64,000 nucleotides of DNA, taken from Saussurea involucrata (taxonomy: Eukaryota > Streptophyta > Magnoliopsida > Asterales > Asteraceae). The position numbers were made by a program, and so were the translations under genes. The stretch lies in assembly GCA_033807775.1 (NCBI GenBank), contig CM066326.1, positions 88,450,873-88,514,872 of the forward strand. Direction: 5' to 3'. Below the pieces are notes generated by a model that searched no databases, had not been told where the DNA came from, and saw only the letters and a list, made by a program, of their open reading frames with translations. This document shows, piece by piece, positions 46,258 through 57,515 of this stretch (its first letter is position 1; each line of letters starts with the position of its first letter).

Positions 46258-48326
46258 TTAAGCCGATGACCACCAGCCTTGGCTTTGTGATTGTGAAGAG
46301 CTTGGGGAAAACAAAGCGGTTTGGCGCTGGTTGTACTTGATCTTCTGAGCATCTTCCTGAGACACTTGGTACGCGTTGGCAACCACATCCACCGGCAAGC
46401 TTCTCAGCACCGACACACGACCCGAGAGGTTTTCAGTGATGGCGTTGTCGTTAGTCCTAAATGACACCCATCTCGCTCCTTCTTGACTCGCCCTCTTGAT
46501 TGAGGCAAAGTTCTGTGGGATCACCACAACTTGTCCCTTTCGGAGCTCATCGTTGAACACCGATTCTCCCTCGTTGTTCACGATCTGTACCCTCAGGCTG
46601 CCGTGAGTTACGTAGATGAGGTTGTGGGCGTTTAACATCCATTGTGGTGACTGAATTGCATTGGGGTAGAGTTCGCCTCTCGCGACGCTGAGTTCGAGTT
46701 GTCGGAGGATTGGGAATTTGTAGTTGTTGAGGTTTGAAATGCGGCCGGCTTGTGGGTTGGTGAAATCGACATGGGAAGGGTTGTCGATGTTCTCCTTTAG
46801 CTTTACACTGCAAATGGTCTCATCCAAACCGTTTCCGCGTCCACGTTGTTCTTGTTGTCCCTCTTGTCTGCTCTGTGGTGGGCGGATGATCTGGAGTTGT
46901 TGTTCGACTCTAACGATGTGACCCCTCTGGTCTCTTTGTCCTTGAAGCTTCTCGGCAGTCTCCCTGTCTACGTTGAATGCTTCTGCTAAGAACTCGACGT
47001 CGAAACCATTAAAGATGTTGCCTGCATTGCCATAAGGCTGCTCCTGTTGGCGGCCTCCCGGCTGTTGGCGGCCTGGCTGCTCCTGTTTGCGGCTGGGCTG
47101 CTGGTGCTGGCCTGGTTGCTGTTGGCGGCCGGGCTGCTGCTGCTGGCCTGGTTGCTGTTGGCGGCTGGGCTGCTGGCCTGGTTGCCATTGACCTTGTTGG
47201 CTTTGAGCTTGAGGATTTCCGGCGAGGAAGAATCTCTGAAACATTATTTAAGATCGAATCTTTTAGTCCCAAATTTGTCCATTATTAAGTCAATATTTAA
47301 TTACTGATTAGTGTATGTATGGAACTGTACCCTATGGTTCTCATCGAGCTGGTTAGCATTGTTTTGGGTGTCGAAGAAGACAACTACAACAAGTTCTTCA
47401 TTGCCGTCGTTGTAAATCCAGTGAGCGGCTCCGGCGGGAATGGCGGCAACGTCACCCTGGTTCAAGTTCTGAACCTTTTGATGACGATCTTGGACCCTCT
47501 GTCCTCTTCGTTGGCTGGGATCGGAAACCTGTTGTTCGGAGGAAGATTCATAGGTTTCCGGACATCCCGGCAACACAACTCCTTGAACTCCCCTACCTGC
47601 AAATTAAGATCAACAAGCTAATTAAACTCATCAATCCATTGATTCTTTTTACTAAATTCGAACACTATACAATAAAACTGGATTTATAGGACACCAATCC
47701 TAATAGCCGGCTTTATAATATTTAATTTGCAGAACAAGAAAAATAAAACGTCTTATCTAAAGACGTTGTAATAAGTTTGGACGACCTTTTTTAACGTCGT
47801 AACAAGTTTTTTTAAGAACTTCTTGTCCTATAAAATAATTATTGCGATGCTTTATATTTAAAGTGTCATAAAAAAGTTTTCAAGGCACAAAAAAACATCT
47901 TATAAACTTATTACGTCTTTGAACATGACGCTTTAGCCTTTTGTCCTAAAAGGATTATTTTAAAACATTCTGTATTAAACCGTTTAGAAATCGATGGTGT
48001 CCAGCTAGTACGAAAGAAACTAATTAAGTCCAACCTTGTTCGGTGAATGACAAGAGTGGGGTGTTGACGTAGGACGGCAAGAGAAGACCACCGGGTTGAA
48101 TCCGGTGTCGGATAAACTCAACACCGGCACACTGGAACTGCTGGTTGTCGGACTCCCAGAACTCAGTCACACCAGCCTCAGCTTGGATGCTATCGTACGG
48201 CTCGAGAGCATTGATCCTGTTAATCTGGCACTGGTTTTGCTGCTGTTGCTGGTGCTGCTGTTGGCGAGCTAGGGTTCCGGCAAAGAGAAGGAAGAAAGCA
48301 AGAAGCAAAGGAGCTTTGATCGCCAT
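46258..48326 (-). CDS. 11S globulin (legumin/helianthinin-type) seed storage protein, 3 exons, 511 aa
   Basis: Exon 1, 48326-48035; intron 438 bp; exon 2, 47596-47331; intron 95 bp; exon 3, 47235-46258. Splices are CAAG/GTTGGA, TTTGCAG/GTAGG, ATAGG/GTACAG and TTTCAG/AGATT, and all join in frame. Residues 1-20 form a signal peptide (AIKAPLLLAFFLLFAGTLA). Two cupin domains flank a Gln/Pro/Gly-rich variable region (about 194-254). The Asn321-Gly322 bond (GN/GLDETICS) is the vacuolar processing site giving acidic and basic chains. Cys33-Cys66 and Cys109-Cys328 match the conserved disulfides. The upstream in-frame ATG at 48407 lies across the TATA box, so I chose 48326. The protein is made on the ER, forms trimers, then hexamers in protein storage vacuoles. 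Exon 3 lacks the third intron common in legumin genes. No damage is seen, so it looks functional. Confidence 0.95.
47690..47975. repeat. Repeat inside globulin intron 1
   Basis: Segments such as acgtcttat..aaagacgttgtaataagttt and cttataaacttattacgtc resemble each other in inverted order and resemble 48600-48965 upstream of the gene. It looks like a foldback MITE. It makes up most of the 438-bp intron. Confidence 0.55.
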
Positions 48327-48520
48327 TGAAGATGATGAGATGGTGTGGCGAATGGAGAATGTGAGGTGGGGTTTTATAGGGGAAGAAGGTGAAGGAGGGA
48401 GTGCCATGTAAGAGGTTATTGCATGAAATGAAGAACAGATGGAAGCAAGAAGTGATACATGTGTAGAGGTGAGTGTCCATGGCCACAGTTACAAGTGTTA
48501 TATGATCTGCATGATGATAA
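48327..48520 (-). promoter_or_regulatory. Globulin promoter: TATA box and RY-type seed motifs
   Basis: CTATAAAA (48379-48372) lies about 46 bp before the ATG. CATGCA cores (RY motif, bound by B3 factors such as ABI3/FUS3) occur at 48425-48420 and 48513-48508, and ACACATG near 48460. This combination fits seed-specific expression. Confidence 0.65.
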
Positions 48521-48599
48521 GAACAAAGTGAACCCTGATCGAATGGTGTACGGAAACACGACTAGATACGTTTAAACAAATATAGAGACGCTATGAAAT

Positions 48600-48965
48600 T
48601 GGCAAATGTTATAATAATAGACCGTTTTATAGGACTTAATTTTTGAAGACAAAATATAAAATCTTCTATATAAAGTCGTCGTAATAAGTTTGTAGGATGG
48701 TTTTGAACGTTGTAACTAGTTTTTAGGACATTTTTAATACAAAATGTCGCATTAAGTATTTTATACGACACTTGTTTTTATAAGACCCTTTATCGAATAG
48801 TGTTTTATGAAATAGCTAATATGGATTTTATTTTAAATAAAAATATCCTAATAAGCTTGTTACAACGCCTAAAAATGTCTTATAAACCTATTACAACGCA
48901 TCTAGATAGAATGTTTTATTTTTTAGTCCTACAATTGAAGTCTTATAAAGTAGTTTATTAGGACG
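48600..48965. repeat. Foldback-like repeat upstream of globulin promoter
   Basis: Inverted elements such as ttttataggacttaat (48622) and cttataaag near 48945 surround variants of gttgtaa..agttttta and ttataaacctattacaacgc. Related to the intron 1 repeat. TSD not resolved. Confidence 0.5.
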
Positions 48966-48971
48966 CTTAAT

Positions 48972-49862
48972 TTTTTTTGAACGGCAAAACACTAAATTAT
49001 TAAAACCGAAACCTAGCAAGATGCTAGATTAACAATGGCCGAAAAGCATAAGCCAGGGTTACAACACCAAATATCCTACGTACCTAAAATCTTGTCCCAA
49101 TTTGACTATGTTTTTAACCCACATAAATGAAAAGAACTGAACCTCGTTGACAGCTTAATGAGAAGACTGAATCTTGCCGTTGAAAATTTTATCATTCCAA
49201 CTCCTCTATAGCACCCAAAAGACCGCTATACCTATCACGGACATCAACGGTTTTGACCCTTTCTCTTCGACCAGCTTTAAAATCAGCTCCGTAAGCTCCT
49301 CAAACGAAGAAGGGGATGAAGGGGTCTCGTTCCACCATTGATGCAGTAGAGCCCACGGTTCTTTTGCCGAAGAACAACAAAACATATGATGATTTTCGGT
49401 TTCTTCACTAATGTTGCAAACAGGCAAGAGGGTAGAGGGAACCTCGACTCCCATGCTTGACATATTGCATCGAATAAGAAGTTTTTTAGCATTGCTCTCC
49501 AAAACAGAAAATTAGCTTTCCTTGGAACGACTTTTATCCACAAAGTCTTTACCTGGGCATGGCCGAGGAGACTAAATTTGTCTACCAAGTTTCTTAGCCC
49601 AGTCACAGAGAAGATCCCGCTAGCTTCCGGTGTCCAGCTCCAAACATTCATGTTACAAACAAAGAGTTCACCAAAGTTGATATTAAAAGTAGATAAGGTG
49701 TAGTTTAATTAGGGAATCACACCCCACATGCTTGATTTGAAACCGGCCGGGATAACAACTCCTAGTCTTCCATCTTGGTTGTGAATCAAGCACAATACCT
49801 CTTTCCATATAGAGCATTGTCTTCCCTCTTAAATCTCCACCACCATTTTCCTATCAAGGCCA
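48972..49862 (-). pseudogene. 5'-truncated LINE retrotransposon, 3' end (RT zinc-binding domain)
   Basis: On the minus strand the translation, with frameshifts, gives WWWRFKREDNALYMERGI, then VWSWTPEASGIFSVTGLRNLVD and LWIKVVPRKANFLFWRAML, then a cysteine-rich tail. This is the zf-RVT region that follows reverse transcriptase in plant LINEs. It ends with gccgttc and a run of eight A at about 48979-48972, as expected for a LINE 3' tail. Endonuclease and RT are absent. Confidence 0.85.
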
Positions 49863-50478
49863 GATCTGTGCATATATATGCACAAGTGCATATATATGCA
49901 TTTGTGCATATCTACATTTCGATTTTGATGAACTGACTGTTTAGATCTGGAATTGTATGTAATTTTTTATGTTCGTCAACGTGCTTGGAATTTATTTTAT
50001 TTTGTTTTCTCCACCTTCTTCCTCCTCCTTGGAAACAATTATCCACAAATGCTATGCACAGGTGCATATATATGCATTTGTGCATATTGACATGTTTTTT
50101 TATCGTTTTTCTTTCAAAAACTTGTTTGTTTTTCAGTTTGGATTAGATTGGAAGTTTTAGAATTGAAAACCACTAAGTAATCTGTAATTTTTGAAGTTTG
50201 GCAGTCGACAGCAAGCATCCTCGGAAAACCGTGAACTCGCCGGAATCTGAAAGTTTTCACCGAAAAACCGTTATCTCCATAGTTATAGGGAAATGATTTG
50301 TGCATTTGTTATATTTTCCATATCTGATATAGTGCTCAAATTACCTTAATACCCTTTTCATTAATTATAATTAGTTTAATTACTGATTTTTAATATCCTT
50401 TGGATTATGTTGAATCAATGTTTATAAGGGTGTTATTTAGTTTTCTAATTATTTGAGGTTTTCCTCTGAACCTAACCC

Positions 50479-50512
<34 letters not shown>

Positions 50513-50515
50513 CTA
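49863..50515. other. Unassigned AT-rich segment with gcatatatatgca repeats
   Basis: Short palindromes gtgcatatatatgca occur near 49867, 49882 and 50062. The right end (gaggttttcctctgaacc before an AT tract at 50481) resembles 34975-35020 in inverted order, so a shared repeat end is likely. No gene. Confidence 0.4.
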
Positions 50516-51310
50516 GTTATTTACCCGTTGCAATACAGCGAGACGTATAATCCAAATAATTTGACGATTTCATCAATTATTAACTAAAATACGTTAAAAA
50601 ATGCCTTTTAATTTTAACAAGTTGCACCATTATAATCGTCTCGTCGATACCTTCGAAATGAGCCCAATACTAAATATTTTTTGATTTAATTATATTATAC
50701 TTATTTAGTTAGTTTACTTTATACGTATTAGTTTTTTATTTTTCATTTAGTTAATATAAGATTATTATGTTAATGTGATAAGAGTGTAAAACAAAATTGA
50801 AAAAAAAAATGTACCATAAATTAAATAATTAACTATAAGGATATGAATTGTAAATATTAAAAATATTTTTATGTAGTATATATGATATATAATTAAATAA
50901 TTAAATAAAAAATATTAAATATTGAGCTCATTTCGAAGGTATCGAAGAGACGATTACAATGGTGTAACTTGTTAAAATTATAACGTATTTTTTAACGTAT
51001 TTTAGTTAATAAACGATTATATGTGTTAATATGATGAAGGTGTAAAATTAAAATTAAGAAAGTAAAAGGTATAAAGTAAAGTAAGTAAATAATTATAGGG
51101 TATAAAGTGTAAATTTGAAATCAATTAATATCAATTGTGTGCATCGCGGGTGATGGGTCTCCAAATTGCAGGGAAGTTGTTGGGTCCGCGATCGCGGATC
51201 CTATCGCGGAAAATTTGGGTATTTTTATAAAACCAACGAGAATGTGGGTATTTTTGCAAAACCAATTATGAACTTTGGCTATTTTAATTAATTTCCCTAA
51301 ATTTTTTGGC
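50516..51310. repeat. Inverted-repeat element related to the palindrome-arm MULE family
   Basis: 50578-50666 and 50932-51011 are inverted copies (accattataatcgtctcgtc and its complement). The same sequence is in the CACTA palindrome arms (about 34320-34425 and 36305-36415). The right side holds ccgcgatcgcgg and ends near aattaatttcccta, like the GGGAAATT ends of that family. TSD not resolved. Confidence 0.6.
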
Positions 51311-51569
51311 ATCCTTATACCCGAGGTGAGTAATGTAACATATACTTCAAAAAAGATGAATACGTTGCATTACTAATGGTTTGCATTTTATAGTTCTTAT
51401 AATTCTGAAAATAGAAAAAAACTTGTTTTTCTTCTTTTATTTGAATTTCTTTGTCACTAACGTCTGGTAAATGGTCACCATTAAGTCACTTTACGTGCTG
51501 AGCACAAGGAATATAAATACTAGGTAAAAGAACGAAAATACCTTGTGCATGTTCAACATGTGGGGTGAC
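51311..51569. other. Short unassigned interval
   Basis: No ORF or repeat end seen; it leads to the tta TSD of MITE H. Confidence 0.4.
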
Positions 51570-51572
51570 TTA

Positions 51573-52675
51573 GAGCATCCCCAATGGTGGGGTTCTTGAC
51601 ACTGTGACACTATAAAGAACTGGTCCAAAAAAATGGGTGACGCCGAGAGAAACAGGTTCCTCATCCACGTGGAGAACCGCTCTTTTTCTATGAACCGCTT
51701 CATACATAAACAAATGGGTCCCACACTCCCACTCCTTCCTCAATATCTCCTCTTCACTCTTTTGTAATATAATATTTTATATTATTTTATTTTATTATAA
51801 CTACTGGAATACCCCAAATTGTTAATAGTAAAACATATTTATAATAGGGAAATTAATTAAAATACCCAAAGTTTGACTTTGACTTACCAAAATACCCAAA
51901 ATCTCGGACAGTTTACCAAAATACCCAATTTTTCAGCGGTGGGCCCCGCGATCGCGGGCTAGGGCCCACGTGGCACTCGTGTTTGGCCAAAGTGTCCCGT
52001 GGAGCCCCACAACTATGGTTGCGGTGACACTTTTGGTCCCTGTCCCGCGGAGGTTGACAAACTCCTTGAATGGTTTTACTCTAACTCCTACCCGCGCGCA
52101 GGGGGGGTGCCGATTGACGATTTCGTAAGCTAAAATCGTCGAACTTGTGTGCGAGCGCGACCTGCGGACACGAATGCAGCTCCAAAATCTCGTGCTCACG
52201 TTGCTCGGTTTTGCTAAAATTTATTATTTTTTTTAAACTGAACTGTGTTTGCAACCAAAGACATACAAAAACAAAAAGGACCAAAAATGTAATTTTTTTT
52301 TGGCCTATCGCGGGACCATCGCGGCCAACCTCCGCGGGACAGGGACCAAAAGTGTCACCGCGACCATAGTTGGGGGGGCTCCGCGGGACACTTTGGCCAA
52401 ACACGAGTTCGACGTGGGCCCTAGCCCGCGATCGCGGGGCCCACCGCGAAAAAATTGGGTATTTTGGTAAACTGTCCAAGATTTTGGGTATTTTGGTAAG
52501 TCAAAGTCAAACTTTGGGTATTTTAATTAAATTCTCTTTATAATAAAGTAAAATAATAATATTAGTAGTTTTTTCCTGATATTTTTATTGTTAATTTATG
52601 TATTATAGTTTTTAATTTTTATTATTTTTTATTTATGTAGCATTTTCTTTGTAATTTTTAACAATTATGACTATT
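51573..52675. mobile_element. MITE H, left part (Harbinger-like), containing element M
   Basis: Begins gagcatccccaatgg, preceded by tta (51570-51572). The matching end is at 28540. Element E starts at 52676. Without M and E, H is about 590 bp. Confidence 0.75.
51847..52536. mobile_element. Element M: 690-bp foldback Mutator-like MITE, TSD tttataata
   Basis: The 9-bp TSD tttataata is at 51838-51846 and 52537-52545. The arms (about 51847-52055 and 52325-52536) pair through aaaatacccaaagtttgac, gggccc, gcgatcgcggg and cggaggttg. No coding capacity. Confidence 0.85.
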
Positions 52676-52885
52676 TGTTAGTACACAATGTATCTAAGAT
52701 ATAGGGCTAATTGTAATTAGTCGATATTAGTCAAAGTCAAGTATCAATTAGGTTTGGTGAAAGGTATATAAACCCAATTGTAAGGGTTGTGAGGTGTAGC
52801 TAGGTGAGAGAGCACACAATAGAGGTCATTTCTCCTCTCAATCTAGTTCATATTTGGTTTAATCTTGTTACCTGAATCACTCTCA
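52676..52885 (+). repeat. Element E 5' LTR (210 bp, internally deleted)
   Basis: TGTTAGTACAC ... CTCTCA. Relative to 28039-28354 it lacks about 106 bp between two copies of tcattt, including the (TG)n tract. TATATAAA near 52768. Confidence 0.88.
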
Positions 52886-52904
52886 ATTGGTATCAGAGCC
52901 AAGC
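52886..52904 (+). promoter_or_regulatory. Primer-binding site of element E
   Basis: ATTGGTATCAGAGCCAAG adjoins the LTR end; initiator methionine tRNA type. Confidence 0.9.
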
Positions 52905-54656
52905 ATATAAGAATTTGTGCATCAATCCATTGATTTTAATCAATTTTTGAGAAATTGATGAGTTTTTGATTTTTGAGATTTTATTGAAATTTTTCAAAAA
53001 TCTAGAAATCGTTTGAGGTTTGGATTGATTCAAGTTTATAGATCGATTTTAGTTGTTGATTGGAACGATTTGCAATTTACAAAACTATTTTTCAGCAACA
53101 AACCAGAGATTTTTGAAAACTAAAATATCAACAGTGGCTATGTTCTTGTTGTTCTTAGATGTTCTTGCTTATGATGGTGATTGATTCCTCTTTGTGTTAA
53201 TGCTTTGATTGATTTGTGTTTCACATATCACATTTGTTTGGTATTTCGAACAGTTTGTATATTTCAAATCTGAAATTCGTCAAGAAATCAGGGAGATCGA
53301 GTAACTTGAGTGTTCTTCGTTAACACAGTGATCGATCTCGATTTTTGATGTGTTTTAATAGAATCTAATGTGACATATCGATTTGTATTGAAATTTGTAA
53401 CATCATACAACTTTTAGAATTGGAAAACGATGAGAAATCACCAAGCTTATCGCAAGATTCAACTTTATCGCAAGTTGTTTTTTGTCGCAACATCACTTTT
53501 ATCGCAACTCTGTTTTTTTATCGCAACATAACCTTATCGCAACCTTTTGTCGCAACCAACTTCCCCAGAAAAATTCATCTCTCGCCGGAAAATACGTGGG
53601 TCGCCGGAAAACATACTAAAACCGTTGCATGATCTTGTTTTTAACATGGCAATCGGATGTGTTGTGATCTGAGACTGTAAAGGAACGAAAACAAATCAGT
53701 TTTGAAGTAAGAATGCAAAGAAATTCGAACGAAAAGAACTGCAGATCAACGATTTGGATGATGATGAACAGTGTTTTAACTGTTCCGTTAGTCGACCGTT
53801 AAGTTTATCACAATTTTGGTCTTTTTCCGTTAATTCACGTTAGTTTAGTTATTTTTCCTTTAGTATTAGTTAGTTTTGTTTCATTTTAAGTCCTAAGTCT
53901 GTTAGGGGTCTGTTAGTTCAGTTAGTTTCATTTTTTAACGGACCGTTAGCTTTTTTCGTTAAGTTTCTTACATTTTTAGTCCTTAGTTAGATTTTCCGTC
54001 AAGTCCAGTTAGCAAGTTTAGAGTTTTACACTTCTGGTACCTGGACTACTAGTTTTAGGTTTTGTCAGTTTTGGTCCCTAAACTTATAGTTTTAATTTGT
54101 GTCTTTTTCAGTCCCTGTAGTTATAGTTTAGAGTTTTGTCATTTTGAGACCCTAAAGTTAGAGTTTAAGTGTCTGTCACTTTTAGTCCCTATACTTCAGG
54201 TTTCTGTTTTGGTCATTTTTAGTCCCTCTAGTTTTAACTTTCAGTTTATTACAGTTTTAGTCCCTAGACTTTAAGCTTTTAGATTTTTCATTTTTAGTCC
54301 TTTTAGTTCCAAGTTTTAGATTTTGTCACTTTTAGTTCTTGTTTTTCATTTTAGTTTCGTAAGTTGTCAGTTTTAGTCCTTATTCTTCATTTTTCATCGA
54401 TTTTATCAGTTTTTGCCTGCATTTAACCGCAACTGATATATTTTTCTCGTGCTTTGCAGGTTTGTCGATTTAAAGTCCAATTTTCCGCATTAATTTTTCG
54501 GAGTTAATTTTTGGAAGACAAATTTACAATTTGTTTTTCAAATTTTATTTTTAAAAATTTTTCTGACTTTAATCGATTTTCTCTGATCGTTCAAGCGCAC
54601 AAATTCTACTTCTCACGAAGTATTTGTTAACGATCCGTTTTTTTTTTCAGGTAACA
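52905..54656 (+). other. Element E 5' leader with two repeat fields
   Basis: tatcgcaac/gttgcga motifs are clustered at 53440-53560. About ten diverged copies of 'cacttttagtccctanactt' are spread through 53800-54350. Same layout as B's leader. No ORF over 70 codons is credible. Confidence 0.8.
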
Positions 54657-56057
54657 ATGTCGCTTTATCAAGATTTTAACTGTCGATATTGGCAATGTAA
54701 AAAGAAGATAGAAGGTTTAGAAACCAGAATTGAAGTAGGTGAATTTAATACAGCATTATGTGCAAAGTATTACCAAGAACTTCAAGAACTGAAATAACAA
54801 GCTGATCTGAAGATATGTGATTGTGAATCTAAAGCAAGTCTGATACTTTCTTTAGAGGAAAAGAATGTCGAGCTGACAAAGAAAATATCTGATTTTGAAC
54901 AAGTGATGAGAAAGGAAAGAGAAGATTTTCAGAAAGCAAGAGACGAGATTCAAATAGAAACACAAGTTTATGCAAAAGAGAGAAAATATTTTGAAAATGA
55001 ACGAAATGCTTGTCCAAAAGAGAGACAAGATTTTGAAAATGAACGGAAGATGTTTAAACAAAAGTTTTCTGATCTTTCAAAGAAATGTGTTGAAGAAAAG
55101 AAAGCTATAGAGCTTAGATGCATAAAACTTTCAAAACAAAATTCTGATTTTGAAAAAGTTTTATTTCTCGAAAAGGAAAGGGTGGATTTTAATGCAAAAA
55201 GAAAATCCTTTGAGGCAAAGATTGTTGAGCTTTCACTAAAAATATCTAATTTGGAGAAAGAATTAGACATCGAAAGAAAAGAATCTGAAAAGAAGAAAAT
55301 TGAAGATTTTCAAACAAAGAATGTGAAAGATGTCTATTCTAATGAAAGAAAGGTCTTTCAGGCTGAAATCTCAAAGCTAACGAGGAAGTTGTATGCTTTA
55401 GCAACGGAAGCTATGAAAGAGCAGAAGATCAAATCTGATCTACAAAAGAAGTTTGATTTGATTTCTCGAGAAAGGAATGTTCTGTACGACAAGGTTTAGA
55501 GACTGGAAGCAATTAACTTCAAAGTTGAATTATCTGAACAATTTAGTGTCGATACTATTGTTCAGTCGCCATATGATGATTCAACTGCTTCGGAATGTTC
55601 ATTTAAGACTGCTTCCGGTTCAATCAATGAACATATTTCTTCGAAAAAATCTGTCAAATCAAGCAATCTTTCAAACGATCAAATGCGCCCTTCTAATCTT
55701 TTCTACAACCAAGCTGCTACAAGTTCAGATACTCCAATCTTTAAGCCTGTAAAGATGGTAAGGAAAGTGAAAGGTTCTTCTCCTGAAAAAGATGCCCAAA
55801 GTCATCTGTTCCTCCACCTAAGGTAAACAAGAAGAACAACGCTCCAAAAGGTAAGTCTTTTGTTAAACCTAATTTATTATGCAAATCGTTTGATTAGGTT
55901 GGCACAAAAGCAAATTTGTTGTTCTTATTGTGGAACGCATGATTTTGTCAAGAAAGAAAATGTTCAGTACTGGTATGGTACTTATAATATTTCTTCAAAT
56001 CGAACTGCACATAACAAGCCAGGACCCAAGTTCCGTTGGGTACCAAAATCTACTTAA
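54657..56057 (+). pseudogene. gag: Copia gag of element E, broken
   Basis: Starts MSLYQDFNCRYWQCKKKIEG at ATG 54657. TAA at 54795 and TAG at 55497 are in frame, then a one-base loss near 55797 and a small deletion near 55868 shift the frame before the C-terminal CSYCGTHDF, YGTYNISSN and FRWVPKST (ends 56057). The coiled-coil E/K-rich region (54903-55499) is about 70% similar to B's gag by eye. The N-terminus differs from B's. Like B, the zinc knuckle lacks its third and fourth ligands. Confidence 0.85.
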
Positions 56058-56468
56058 TCTGTTTTGCAGGTTTATCATGTGTGGTGCTGATTGTCAAAAC
56101 TATACCAAACACATGACTGGAAAAACAGAAGAGAAGTGTGCAGATCTTTGAAGAGGAGTACCCATGCTTTCAATTTTCATATGCTGAACTACTTGCATAA
56201 TTTCAGGGGGAGAGACTCTATATTTTTGATATATTTTGTGCTCATTGATATATCTTTCTATATGTTTCTTTGTAGGGGGAACATACATAATAATGGTTTC
56301 TGAATAATTCAGTTCAGAACCCGCACTTCAATGATGTTTATGGCTTCTAAACACCTTAGTTTAGAACCCGAGCATATAAGATTTTGACTTCTGATCATAC
56401 CAGATCAGGACTCGTTCTTAATCTTAAAAAATATAATAATAATAAATAAAAATAATAAAAATAATAAA

Positions 56469-56504
<36 letters not shown>

Positions 56505-57515
56505 TTAGACTTTGATTGTTACATCTACTAATCTTGTTTCACTAAGATTCTTTACAGATTTTGTGGGGGAGCTTATATGTTTTCTTTAAATCAGTCTATC
56601 ATGATTTGAGGGGGAGCTTAAACATTTGACTGTAAGCATCTTCTAAACTTAATATGATATTGTTTGAAAGGAGAACGACTTTCAAGCATGAAAATGTTTT
56701 CCTTAAATGTTCAAACCACTTCTCGATTCTCAAAAAGGATTTCATAAGTTTAGAAGTGTGACTTTAAATGTTTTTCATGTATATCTCGGGTTGTTATATC
56801 ATTGTTTCTTGTTTCTGACCGTGTGTTTCCAAAGATTAATACTTGTGTGTTATCTTGTCTATACTTTCGAGTATTCATCCACACCGGTTCAGCTTCATAT
56901 TGACTTTGTTATTACCATGTCTCAAAATGAAACAATTTTTCGATGGTAATACTCTCGTTTGTACTTCACTTTTGTTGAGCATCATATTCATTTCAACGTC
57001 AGAGCTTAAACGTTTCATTTAAATATTGTTTATACTTGTTCATATAAACAAAATTCAATTATTTGATACCCTAAGCGTTCATGATTATATTTCATATTTG
57101 ATCTAATTGATACATTGTCAAATTCTCAAACAAGTCTTTCGAATTCATTTCATTCTTTCAATATTCTTGTTGTCAGAAATCTTCAACGTTCAAATGCTCA
57201 AATATTTCATTAATATTTTTGAGGAGCATACATTATGATGACAATGTTATTCAAATGCTAAAGATTCTTATTTGTTCAAGCTAAACTGTTGAGCAACATA
57301 TCTTTTAGGACAACATTTCATGGGAATCAATGTGAGAGCTTAAAAGAACTTCTATGGATTCACGTTAACCAGTGTTTCCTACCCAAGAAGTTATCCTTGA
57401 GTGATTCAGGGGTGAGGGGTCGAAATCAAAGAGTGGGGGAGATAACTCATCCGGTTGAGTAATCTCATTGTGCTGAGGTAAAATGAAAAAAAAAGTTTGG
57501 TTAGCAGTGAGCTGT
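56058..57515 (+). other. Element E 3' noncoding region and B insertion site
   Basis: Contains gggggag tracts near 56205, 56274, 56565 and 56610, a diverged copy of the ~55-bp tandem repeat (about 56290-56420) and an (AAT)n tract at 56433-56505. TSD agctg at 57511-57515 precedes B. Confidence 0.75.

Larger units (their letters stand above)
52676..57510 (+). mobile_element. Element E, left part: gag-only Copia
   Basis: 5' LTR 52676-52885, primer site, 1.75-kb leader, broken gag (54657-56057), then the 3' noncoding region to 57510. Here the 3' end of element B (inserted in minus orientation) interrupts it. The continuation is found at 26805-28354. No pol. Without B, E is about 6.4 kb. Confidence 0.88.

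Noticed and set aside
47047..47307. Leu/Ala-rich ORF resembling membrane protein
   Set aside because: It is the antisense of the Gln/Pro-rich region of the globulin exon.
48327..48407. 27-residue N-terminal extension of the globulin (upstream ATG at 48407)
   Set aside because: The extension spans the TATA box and 5' leader; MAIKAPLLLAFF gives a proper signal peptide at once.
49863..50515. Helitron end at the AT tract near 50481-50515
   Set aside because: I could not see a convincing TC start or a hairpin followed by CTRR, so it is left unassigned.
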